Shown here: in pieces, positions 11,487 through 20,954 of the stretch
Layout of the letters: each line of letters starts with the position of its first letter
Numbering within the stretch: position 1 is the stretch's first letter
From: Takakia lepidozioides
Taxonomy: Eukaryota > Streptophyta > Takakiopsida > Takakiales > Takakiaceae
DNA length: 60,000 nt
Direction: 5' to 3'
Assembly (NCBI GenBank): GCA_030704615.1
Contig: CM060734.1
Location: forward strand, 28,290,042-28,350,041
The notes under the pieces: model-generated
The model's database searches: none
Seen by the model: the letters and a program-made list of their open reading frames with translations, nothing else
Told to the model about the DNA's origin: nothing
Made by a program: the position numbers and the translations under genes

Positions 11487-14400
11487 GGCTGGATTGTGCT
11501 TTTTGGGAACTGATTCAGATCCTTCACCGTCTGATCCGAGTTCCAAATCTCAAGCCATCTCACTTTTGTCTGGTTGTCAACCATAGAGAGAGTCAGTCCG
11601 TGCAATTTCTCCTGTTGCATCTCTGGATGTACATGCTTGTCGTAGTGGGATTTGATTTGGAGAAGGAACTCCTCCCCAAGTCCGGGATCCACTATTCTCA
11701 ATTGCTTCAGGAAGGCCGACATCAGCTTCGTTCTCCTTATCTCGTACTCCTTCTTTATGGCTGCTCCAACTCCTTTAGCAGTCCTCAACTCTTCTGTTGT
11801 AGTGCGGTAGTACTCAGATTTCCCCCTCTCGACGGCCTCTGCCAGTTCTTGCTGCAAGTATCAACGATTGGATTAGCAGACATACAATTGCAAATTTGTA
11901 TGTAATAACATAGGAAGAAGTGGTTTGGGCCATACCGCATACATGTACTCCAAAAATGCATCTCGGGTCAACGAGTAGCAGGTCCCTGCAGATCTTCCTG
12001 TTTCGCACTTCTTGATGACATCAGGATGTAGCACTGTGCGGAACTCATCAAGCTTCATCAAACCAATTCTCTGAATGCGGAATAGTGTGTGGACCAGGCT
12101 CGTAGTAACATGTGATTTCTCTGTCGATCTGCAAACAGGGAATACACATTGCATACGTAAGAAATATTTAACGTTTGGACTTGAAATGCGCACAACATGC
12201 AATTTGAAAGGCTATGGGTTTCTGAGGAAGTCCTACTTGTTCACGTCATGCATAGCTGTCAAAAGTCTGGTGATGTTGTTCCCAGGATCCAGAACCATTG
12301 CCTCCACAGCACAATGCTTGTCATTGTCTTTTGAATGGTGTTTCGCAATGTACCCCATCCAAGCTAGCAAGCGATGGTTCTCGTCCCAAACATAGAACAT
12401 GTGGTTGCAGAACTGCTGGGTGTTATGTCCAAGCAGTAGAGAGTCTTCGAACTCGTCATTCACATCCTTCCAGCAATCATCCCAGTTGTCCGTAATCTCT
12501 GGGCTCACTTTTGTGCTGTGACCATTAGTATCCTTCAGTGAGACGTAAAAAACTTGTGCACCCATTCTATACCCGTGCACGAAATTTGTTTCCAACTTGG
12601 TAATGTCATGCGAAAGTGGAGGACGAACAACAGGCATGGAGATCATCCGGCAGAGAGGGATTTCAAGACGTCCTCCAGAGACGATCATGTCCCTAATAAC
12701 CTCCTGGGAATTTACCTTTTGATATGACATAAGTTGTTTCACCTTGTCAAGGTAGTGCAATTCAGGCTCGTCAGTTTCTCAGAACTCTTTGTGGAGTCGT
12801 CCCCTTCTCCAGAGCCCTTTGCATCTGTTTCTGCCTGCTTGGACTTTACATTCTTTTGCATACCCAAAACCGTCACAACAGCAACATTCAACTGGTGTTC
12901 AGGAAAACAGACATTTTAACACACTGACGATCGGTACCGACCATCACTTTGTCTTCTAACAAATGAATGGAAATCCTACTTGGTTTCCCAATGCACCTTG
13001 ACTCCGTTCTCACTAGACTACGATGATCGGTGCCGACCATCAGGATGATGCAAGCGATGGTCGGTACCGCACATCACCACAAGACAACATTGGGATGCAA
13101 ACATCCACGAGGTCTAAATGTGATGGTCGGCACCGATCATCACTAGAAGTCAGAACCCATTCTATCACTCATTGAACTTGATGTCCTCTTTTGGATTCTG
13201 GTGCATTGCCAATCTGTTCAAAAAGTGATGGTCGGTACCGATCATCACAATCAGACTGCCTTGGGAAGCACAACCCATGAGGTCTAAATGTGATGGTCGG
13301 CATCGATCATCACTATAAGTCAGAATCCCCTCTATCACACATTAAACTTGATGTCCTCTCTTGGATTCTGGTGCATTGCCAATCTGTTCAAAAAGTGATG
13401 ATTGGTACCGATCATCACAATCAGATTGCATTAGGAAGCGATCCCCATGATGTCTGAGTGTGATGGTCGGCACCGATCATCACTCTTAGTCAGAATCCCT
13501 TCTTTCACCCACTGAACTTGGTCTCCTTTTATGGATTCTGGTGTATTGCCAAACCGTTCAAACAGTGATGGTCGGTACCGATCATCACAATCAGACTGCC
13601 TTGGGAAACACAACCCATGAGGTCTGGATGTGATGGTCAGCACCGATCATCACTTCACAACAGAATTTTGCATTTCATTGTATGAGATATAGAGCATAGA
13701 AATGGACTTGTAGGCGATGGTCGACACCGACCATCACTTTGCTGTTTCTCCAATTCCAAATATGAAGTTGAATGGACATTTCTCCACCTAAAGAATTTCA
13801 TTGTACAAAGGCTTCCAATGCGAGAAAGGATTTTGGGTTAACATGCAGTCATTGCCGAAAGTGATGATTGGTACCGACCATCACTATTTAAGTGCCAAGA
13901 GATGCACAAACAATGGGAGTTGAATGTGATGGTCGGTACCGATCATCACTTTCCTGAACGACCACGCCATTTCTAAACTATTCTGAACAAGAAGGGAATA
14001 GACCTCAAAGCGATGATCGTTACCGATCATCACTTTGACGTCATTGCAAGATGCGTCTTTAGTTCCCTGTCACTCTTGAATCACAATGAACATCGCATTC
14101 TTTGCTTAAATAAAGCAATGGCGAAGGTGATGGTCGGCACCGATCATCACTTTCGCCTTGATACATATTCTTTCCTGCCTGGCTGACTTCCTGAATTTGC
14201 TGAAATAAGACACCAACTACAGTCTTCTGTAAAGCGATGATCGCCACCGATCATCGCTTTTCTCACATCGGGGGACTATCAGTAAAGAGGGAGAAGTGCG
14301 TTTGAGAGAACTTACGGATCCCTTCGCCTTCTTCGGCTTCGTGGCTGCATCGCTCGGATCGCCCTCTGCAGCTTTCCTCTTCCCTTTTTCATCGGTCTGA

Positions 14401-14840
14401 ACATAAGAAAAAACAATGTATTGATCCCACATGGACTGGAAAACATCAAAACTAATGAGAACAGTATTATGCGGATATTGAATGATCACCATTTCTGTCT
14501 GATGTAGGGTTTGCTGACTTCCTCCCAGTATGGCGTCCACTGCTCCTCCTTCTGTTGTGTTGTCTTCGTGCATGAACTCGGCTGGCACTATTTGGTTACC
14601 TACGCTCACTGCTCCAGCCGTCGCTGCGACTGCGGCGACCTCACTCTCACTTCCTACATGCTCTTCTGCTTGATCTGTCTCCAAGTTCACATGCTGCCTA
14701 AGCGCTGCACCATCTTGCATGCGACGCCTCGTCATTTGCTCTCTTGATCTCAACCTCTCTCTAACCGATGTAAAATACAATGATTTCCTCCTCTTCTGAA
14801 CAGAACAAGGAACCCTCTCCAGCTTGACTTCCTCTCATCC
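11487..14840 (-). pseudogene. ParB-like gene of MULE, locus A (truncated, intron-bearing)
   Basis: Homologous to the plus-strand gene at 33799-36750. The first coding part (14825-14490) reads KRRKSLYFTSVRERLRSREQ. A small exon of lysine-rich sequence follows (TDEKGKRKAAEGDPSD, about 14400-14317, donor GTAAGT). After a 1.4-kb intron full of palindromes comes the ParB-like core: IPLCRMISMPVVRP near 12650, then HDITKLETNFVHGY, then DENHRLLAWMGYIA near 12390-12350. Later exons carry HTLFRIQRIGLM, YSLTRDAFLEYMYA and RIVDPGLGEEF. The conserved (D/G)NHRLLAW resembles the GxHR box of ParB/sulfiredoxin-fold proteins, a family resemblance rather than proof. A frame change near 12770 and truncation at 11487 mark it as broken. 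The catalytic methyltransferase part is absent here. Confidence 0.65.
12925..14262. repeat. Intronic array of 24-bp palindromes, family A
   Basis: Sixteen copies of a palindrome with arms GTGATGGTCGG and CCGATCATCAC around a 2-bp centre (TA or CA). Copies lie near 12925, 13021, 13053, 13119, 13206, 13290, 13395, 13460, 13565, 13630, 13713, 13860, 13927, 14011, 14127 and 14234. Part of the array (13060-13660) is a tandem repeat of about 170 bp holding two palindromes per unit, but the outer copies have unrelated flanks while the palindrome itself stays intact. In RNA the arms pair fully, allowing G-U. The array fills the large intron of the locus A ParB-like gene. Confidence 0.92.
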
Positions 14841-15510
14841 TCTAAGAAACAAGAATGATGAACAGACTCGCTTTCTTCCGAGGTCCCTTCGTTTTGGAAG
14901 TGTCCCTGGAACCGTTCGATTCCCTCTTGCATGTCCAATACTTGAACGTACGTGACAGTGAAAATAGCGTAACCTATTTGGGACAGCTGTTCCTTTGCGC
15001 GGTTGTTTTGGGTTCTTGGCGTGTGCAAACATAAATTTGACATGTGTCTTTTTTGTGACGGCTTCATTAATATCACCGTTGGACGTCATGGATGAGAATT
15101 CTCGAAGTACTTGCCATGAGGCCTACTTAGGATTTAACGGAATATGCGTACGTGGAGAGTTCTTGGCCCAGGGATTGCATGATCTTGAAACCATCCACAT
15201 GATCAGACATACTGGATATAGTCATGGCCTGACAAATGAACTAATTACTTCAATTCTCTTCCCATCATCCCTGCATGGGATCCTCAGGCTGTCTTCAAGG
15301 AAGTCGGCGGGTTTTTATTGTTTTGGGGAGACCCCCACAACTAGATGGATTATCTGTCAGCATTGCTCAGAAGACAATACAGACTGCATGTCACATACGT
15401 TAATTTGACGGTGACTTGTCAAGAACCGTCCCACATTGATTAGATGGAATATCATAATATGCACAATCTTCAAGGAACGGGTGCTTCCGCACGCCACTTG
15501 TTTCTAGAGT
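14841..15510. other. Region between the divergent locus A genes
   Basis: Separates the minus-strand ParB-like gene from the plus-strand transposase fragment and corresponds in position to 33095-33798 in locus B. ORFs occur on both strands (for example 14995-15408 plus, containing MDENSRSTCHEAYLGF), but none was recognised. It may include the shared promoter and remnants of the missing transposase N-terminus. Confidence 0.4.
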
Positions 15511-16593
15511 TCCACATCTTGAAGGGGATGAGAGATTCGGCTCATGTAAGAGGAAATTGAACACCCCACCTGGTTCGGATTCCGATTCGCATAGGGCAGA
15601 CCGTGATAACTTCTCGAAGCCTCGTGTTCCCCTGCATGGCAGATCCATGTCCGGAACCTCCATTCCGGAGGAACCTCCGACTCGACGGCAGACTCCAGCA
15701 TCTAACAGTGCCACTGAAATGGTGTAGGAGAGAAACTACCCCCTTGATGTGCTAGAGTCCGCATGCCCCGACCACGTTTGGCACATAGAACGCACAAGTG
15801 CAGGGTCTCGTGTGAAATGGACAGCGATCAGGGCAACTAATTTTGAGAAGTGCACTTCATCTATATCCAGAGGCGATGCCCGGACTCCTGCTCCGACTTT
15901 CACGGGTTTGATGCGTCCATACGGCCAACCAGAAGCAAAGAACCACAAGTTCTGGTTCTACGCAGACGATTGTGGTAGATGTGTGCATGGAACTATGCGT
16001 CTTTCCGTGGTGATGAAGCCAACTCCTCCAACCGTTTGGCCCATCAAGGTGGGAACACATCTCACAAGTTAGGAGATTGCAATGCTGGAGGAGGCAGGCT
16101 TTTCCCTTGCGAGACAACCCCTACTGCATACATGTGTTTCTACTTCTGTGTCCTCTCGGGTCCCCCCGGCAAATCCTCACTTGTGGCCAACCAAACGAGA
16201 TGGAAAGCTGGTTCGGCGTTTCCCTCCAACCACTGAACACTTCGGCAAAGTGGAGTCCGCAAGAATGCTCCAAGCTCGTGTTGCAAGCACCACGGAAGTG
16301 CCCGATCCAGATATGGTCGGGTGTACACAATGATCACTTCGACATCTGTTGTTCATGACAAAGCATACGACATCACGGTTTCCAATTTTCCCAATTGCAC
16401 ATGTCCTGATTTTGTGAATATGCTATCAACCAGTTTGGGCAAGAGAGGTAAATTCATACCCTGCAAACATTTGTATTTCGTATTTTTGAAGAGGATGGTT
16501 TGCGATCCCAAACGTGACAACTTCGTTCACCAGGCCACTCTGAGTTTCAACGAGGCCGATACTCTATTGCAGCGGGATACAACACATAGGTAG
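15511..16593 (+). pseudogene. MULE transposase C-terminal part with SWIM zinc finger, locus A
   Basis: Collinear with 30760-29650 of locus B: VPHLEGDERFGSCKRKLNTP, VWHIERTSAGSRVK, NHKFWFYADDCGRCVHG, then a SWIM finger (NCTCPDF ... FIPCKHLYFVFL, about 16395-16490, pattern CxC then CxH) and the end LLQRDTTHR. The N-terminal DNA-binding and DDE parts are deleted. Stops after TEMV (near 15725) and after THLTS (near 16070), and a frame change near 16320, show decay. SWIM fingers follow the catalytic core in plant MULE transposases and bind DNA or protein. Confidence 0.8.
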
Positions 16594-17073
16594 CATCAAC
16601 TATGCCATGTGATATATGGACGATCATGCTATGAAATGTGCAATTTGCAACATTGTCATGGAAATTCAATTCAAATCAATTCGTTTGCAACATCGTCGGC
16701 GGTGCAATGATATGGCGTCTCTTATCCCTCCATTATCCTTCCAACTATACTGAGTGAGCTCTGAGTGGAAACTTTTAAAAGCACATTCATCATTGCACCG
16801 TTCGAAGTGTACATGTCTTCCTGTCGCTATGCACTGCAACCATCTTTTGAAGATGATCCTAACTCTCATTGTTATTTGGGGAGGGAGCAAGGTCTTCCTG
16901 TTGCAGCCTCTATGGCGCACACTTTGTGAGGATATTTCAAACCCTTGTAATTATAAAAGTGAAACAAACATTTGTAATTGCACAATGTTGGATGCTGCAA
17001 TTGTAGGCCTCATGGTAGTCTTTATTGTATTCAGCCAAGGATTCCCTTCATTATTCCCATGGTCATAGGACCA
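16594..17073. other. 3' flank of the locus A transposase
   Basis: Non-coding stretch between the transposase stop and the terminal repeat. No palindromes of family A and no supported ORF. Confidence 0.5.
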
Positions 17074-17230
17074 TCCTCGGTTATAGGCGGCGCATGTTCA
17101 TGCTGACGTGGCATATGACAGCGCAGGGCCACATCAGCATGCTTACATCACGCTCACGCCACGTCAGTGAGGGGCACGCTCACGCCACGTCACTCCTGCA
17201 TGAGCGTACGCTCACGCGCAAGGCTCACGC
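17074..17230. repeat. MULE terminal inverted repeat, locus A right end
   Basis: Read inward from 17230 it starts GCGTGAGCC, holds several GCGTGAGC and GACGTGGC motifs, and ends CCTATAACCGAGGA near 17087-17074. The same order of motifs bounds locus B at 29009-29170 and, inverted, 39975-40076. Length is about 157 bp, in the usual range of MULE terminal repeats. Confidence 0.75.
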
Positions 17231-17386
17231 CATTGCGTCGTTGATTTGTTGACATAAAGTTATGCCCCAATTTGTGAATATGCCTCACAAAACGTAAAAT
17301 ATTCCACTTGGCATCCTATAATTCATAACCGAATCCTTTATGCATGTCAAGCACATGAAGTAACACACTTTATTGATAGAGTACAA
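17231..17386. other. Short spacer between MULE A and the Harbinger gene
   Basis: AT-rich, no ORF. The left terminal repeat of the Harbinger element should lie here, but no GAGCATCTCC motif was found. Confidence 0.4.
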
Positions 17387-18790
17387 TCAAAACATTGTGG
17401 CACCTTTCAACTCCCATTGGTGTTCAATGAGGTCATTTCTCAATCTATGATACTGCTCAAAATTCTCAATTTCTAGAGTACGTAGACGATAAGATTCAAA
17501 ACTGAGACCTCTGCGAATGCGAATGGGCATTACCGGGTGCTCATCAAATTGGCCTTCAAAAGCAGTGTCTCGATCGTCATCTATTATCATATTATGAAGT
17601 ATGACACATGCTAACATGATAGATTTGATAGTGTATACGTCCCACTGTCTTGAAGGGTTTTGTATGATTGAAAACCTGCTTTGTAGTACACCAAAAGCTC
17701 TCTCGACGTCCTTTATCACTGGCTCCTGCATCATTGCAAAATGCGCCCTCTTCTAGTCTTGAGGCTCATGAATTGTCTGCACAAAAATGGACCAAGAGGG
17801 ATATATGCCATCTGCCAAGAGGTAATACCTCTTGCAGACATTGTCATTGACAGTGAAGGTGACATTCTCAGCCTCTCCTTTGAGCAAATTGGCAACCAAC
17901 AGAGAGTGATCTAGAACGTTAATATCATTGTTTCCACCTGGCAGCCCAAAGAAGGCATGCCAGATCCAAAGATCCTGAGAGGCAATTGCCTCCAGCACAA
18001 TGCTGCGGTTTCCATCTTTATCTTGATACTGGCCCTACTAAGAAACAGGGCAGTTCTTCCAAACATAATGCATACAATCTAAAGAGGCAAACATACCGGG
18101 AAACCCGCCCTCGAGTAGTATTGATCCGCATTTGCCTCTGTATGTCTTGTGCAGTTGGTTGACGAAGGAATTCTTCCTCAAAACAAGCTCGAACTGCAAG
18201 CACAAATCTCTTTATAGCCTCCATAGCAGTGGATTCGCTCAACCTGCAGTACTCATCAACAGCATCGGCAGCTACTCCATAAGCGAGTATCCTTAATGCC
18301 GCTGTGCATTTCTGGATACTCGACAAACCCAACAATCCACACCCATCTACCCTCTGAATAAGGATCATAGGCTACAACAGAGTGCATAATCTTCAAGAAA
18401 AGATCCCTCCGCATCCTGAACCGACGGCGAAATGTCCTCTCGTCATACACAGGTGATTCAGAGAAGTAATCTCTCCAAATCCTCTCATGTCGAGCGTGCC
18501 TCTCTCTATCAACATTAGCTGCTTTCCCTGGTCTCGATCCACGCCTAGCTTTAACCCTGCGCGAAGAATGATCACAACTAGCAGTAGCAATAACACCAAT
18601 GATCATCCTCAGCATCATCTTCTACCTCCCTCCTAATCTCAGCTTGAAAATTTTGATTCAGTTCACGCCTCCAAGCATCCATTGTATGTGTACACAAAGT
18701 GAATGTGTGAGAAAATTGTGAAATAAACGCTTGAGATTGAAACACTCTCGCAGCTTCTCCCTGACGTGCTCTCGTAGCTTCCCGCCACAT
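17387..18790 (-). pseudogene. PIF/Harbinger transposase, decayed
   Basis: Read on the minus strand, it has a helix-turn-helix-like N-terminal part (FRRRFRMRRDLFLKIM near 18440, then LRILAYGVAADAVDEY) and a DDE nuclease of the DDE_4/HARBI1 type: first Asp in MFASLDCMHY (about 18085), second Asp in GGNNDINVLDHS (about 17935), YYLLADGIYPSWSIF, and the Glu in EPVIKDVERAFGVLQSRF (about 17710). The tail LHNMIIDDDRD is typical. Two adjacent TAG codons replace the usual Trp-Gln after NCPV near 18040, and another TAG lies near 17757, all explained by G-to-A or C-to-T changes. A frame change occurs near 18330. The length of about 1.4 kb suits the family. Confidence 0.88.
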
Positions 18791-18950
18791 GCTATTCCGT
18801 TGGGGTCGTTGTCAGCGAGCCCGACGGCATATAACGTTGGCTTTTCCGCGTCTGCGGTGGGTCAATGCATTGAGAGCGACGTAAAATAATATTTAGCGTA
18901 CGGAATAGGTGTCCCTATATGGAGCTTTACAATTAAGTTTTCAGTGGATA

Positions 18951-18967
18951 GGGTGGAGATGCTCTAA
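18951..18967. repeat. Harbinger-type right terminus with TAA
   Basis: GGTGGAGATGCTC ends at 18964 and is followed by TAA, the preferred Harbinger target duplication. Its reverse complement, GAGCATCTCCACC, matches the termini of the MITE at 19575-19908. Confidence 0.65.
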
Positions 18968-19571
18968 CAACTGTACATAGAAGCCTAGAATTCTCACTTG
19001 AAACCTGCGACAGTGAAGCGGCTATGGTGTGAGTACGCGGGTGGCAACGCAAAGCTGTGTGGGGGTCGGTATATGCAAAAAAACGGCGGTATGACAGGTT
19101 TTGTTAAAGGTCTGCGCATCTTATCCAAGATCTGTACACGTGGCACATTAATTCAATTGAAAATTATTTTGTCATTGAAATGTGATGAGTAGGGTTTTAT
19201 TAGACGACACAATAGCTAAAGCTCGGCAAAGGAAGGATATTCAGGATTTTCGATGGGATCGGCTGCAATTCATAAGGGTGACATACCGGGAGACCAGGCT
19301 GCAACAGTACAAAAACTATGAAAACCTTCCCCAATCTCATGCTGAGCTAGAAAAGGTGTCAAATCACTAGGTACTCATGAACAAAAAAATTAGTAGTTAA
19401 GCATGATCTCCGTATGGAATTTTTGGGACAACCATTATGCAACTCGCGGGAATTGTGTGGCATAAAAAACATTCATCTGCTTTGTTACTCCCTTGATGTT
19501 TTGTTTTGATTGTCGACAAGAGTGCAAGTGGGTTAAGAAAGGTGGAATTTCTACCATTTACAATACAACAC
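18968..19571 (+). other. Spacer with one possible orphan exon (19191-19352)
   Basis: Inside an otherwise non-coding stretch, an open segment reads VLLDDTIAKARQRKDIQDF and continues to LPQSHAELEK. It is flanked by an acceptor-like TAG before 19191 and a donor-like GTGTCA after 19352. The charged, helix-rich composition looks like real protein, but the family was not recognised. It could be an exon captured from a host gene or a relic of one. Confidence 0.35.
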
Positions 19572-19574
19572 TAA

Positions 19575-19908
19575 GAGCATCCCCACCGGTGTCCCTAAAT
19601 GCCACGGCAACGGTACTTGAGCCCCCGGCCTTGGTATCCGCACCCCCGGGGCCCGCACTTTGGTGCAGGATACGGCCCCTTGTGAGCATGGCCGGTACCT
19701 GCTGGAGCGACTAAAAAGCACGCCGGCGTGCATTTATGGCGTGATGGTAAGGCGGTGTCTACCAGGTGGTCCCTCCGCAGCAAGGCATGTCATCAAAAAT
19801 TACATGTGCAGGGTAGTTTGATGGAGTTGCCGCTGGGGGAGGGGAGTGTTCGAAGCCGCTGGAGGTTACCGTGCAGTGGTGTTTAGTGTCCCCCCCCTGG
19901 AGATGCTC
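19575..19908. mobile_element. Tourist/Harbinger-like MITE 1 (334 bp)
   Basis: Starts GAGCATCCCCACCGG and ends CCTGGAGATGCTC, an imperfect inverted repeat, flanked by TAA at 19572-19574 and 19909-19911. No ORF. The terminal motif matches the Harbinger terminus at 18951-18964, so that family may have mobilised it. Confidence 0.82.
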
Positions 19909-19911
19909 TAA

Positions 19912-20340
19912 GGGCCAACTTCCATGTCCCGGCCAAGTTATCCAAAGTTAGCTGACGTCAGTGGAGCATGGCCGACTGGTGGCATGGATGGTTGCTTTTA
20001 TGTGCATAGGGTTAGAAAGCAATGGGGCAGTAGGTCTGCCTCGCTGTCCAAGGCCAGGACCACTCGGCAAATGGTGGGTCCCGCAGGAAAAAGTGTGGCG
20101 GTCCCCCCCCCAAGCAATGTGCACAAAGGTGACCACCTTTGCAGCAGGTAGATGAGACATGGCAATTACCGAGATTACCGGCCATGAACTCGGGCGCCAA
20201 ATTCCCAAGTATTGCGCTCACCGTTTCCGACCACCGATATCTGGGCGCTGGTGAAAATTAACACATGGAAGCACGGTGTCATTTTTGTCATCTAGTGCAA
20301 TCTTAATCTTGGTCGACGGCCAGGACATGGAAGTTGGCCC
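19912..20340. mobile_element. Harbinger-like MITE 2 (429 bp)
   Basis: Starts GGGCCAACTTCCATGTCCC and ends with the inverted copy GGACATGGAAGTTGGCCC. About 24 bp of inverted repeat have one mismatch. TAA flanks both sides (19909-19911 and 20341-20343), and the left one is shared with MITE 1. The termini differ from MITE 1, so a different family moved it. Non-coding. Confidence 0.88.
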
Positions 20341-20343
20341 TAA

Positions 20344-20954
20344 ACCAGTTTCTACACACTCCGTTTAGAGCTGGCTGTCTGAATATTCGAGTAGGTTTAC
20401 TGTGGGTGACGGTGGCACAACCCCCTGGAACTGAACTACATGCATGATTCAGAGCGGATGTGCACCAAGTTTCACCAACCAACCACTCCTTGCTCCAGGT
20501 GTTCCAAAAGCAATGCTCTTCAATTGGGAATAAAAGAAGGTTCAGTGATCCCAATTGACTATCACTAGGATCTGGTAGGACATGCTGAACAGGGAACAAT
20601 CAGCCCCCAGCATTTCATAGCATACTCATACTAATACTTCAACATACTTCGCGGAAGGCAGTAGCCGGGTGACATGACACCATCATTTCCACTTGCTTCG
20701 GCAACAGTCTTCCTCTCTCCTCTCTACAGAGTTCACCACCGAAATATTGCTTGAAAGCCAAGCAATCTTTTCAAACCTAACAGTGCCATAAAGAGTGCTT
20801 TTGTACTTTGTCAGTTGGCTGTGCAGCCTGCTCCTTATGCACAGCTTGTTGTTTTCTGCCTCTACTTTACACTCGGTCTGCTTCTGAAAGATGCCTGGCA
20901 TTTCTTGTTGCAACTGAAAAAAATTAAGAGAAGTGTGCATTCTAACTTTGGTTG
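20344..20954 (-). other. Downstream flank of MED26 (3' UTR or intergenic)
   Basis: No supported ORF. It lies between MITE 2 and the MED26 stop codon and probably includes the 3' UTR. No clear polyadenylation signal was chosen. Confidence 0.4.

Larger units (their letters stand above)
11487..17230. mobile_element. Truncated Mutator-like element, locus A
   Basis: It contains the same divergent gene pair as the full-length element at 29009-40076: a ParB-like gene fragment on the minus strand and the SWIM end of a MULE transposase on the plus strand, followed by a terminal repeat at 17074-17230. The left end is missing because the LTR-like repeat begins inside the ParB-like gene at 11486/11487. 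The methyltransferase half and the N-terminal two thirds of the transposase are lost. Confidence 0.7.

Noticed and set aside
12925-14262. CRISPR-like array of regular repeats
   Set aside because: Repeats are palindromes within an intron of a eukaryotic gene, spacing is irregular, part of the array is a plain tandem duplication, and no cas genes are present.
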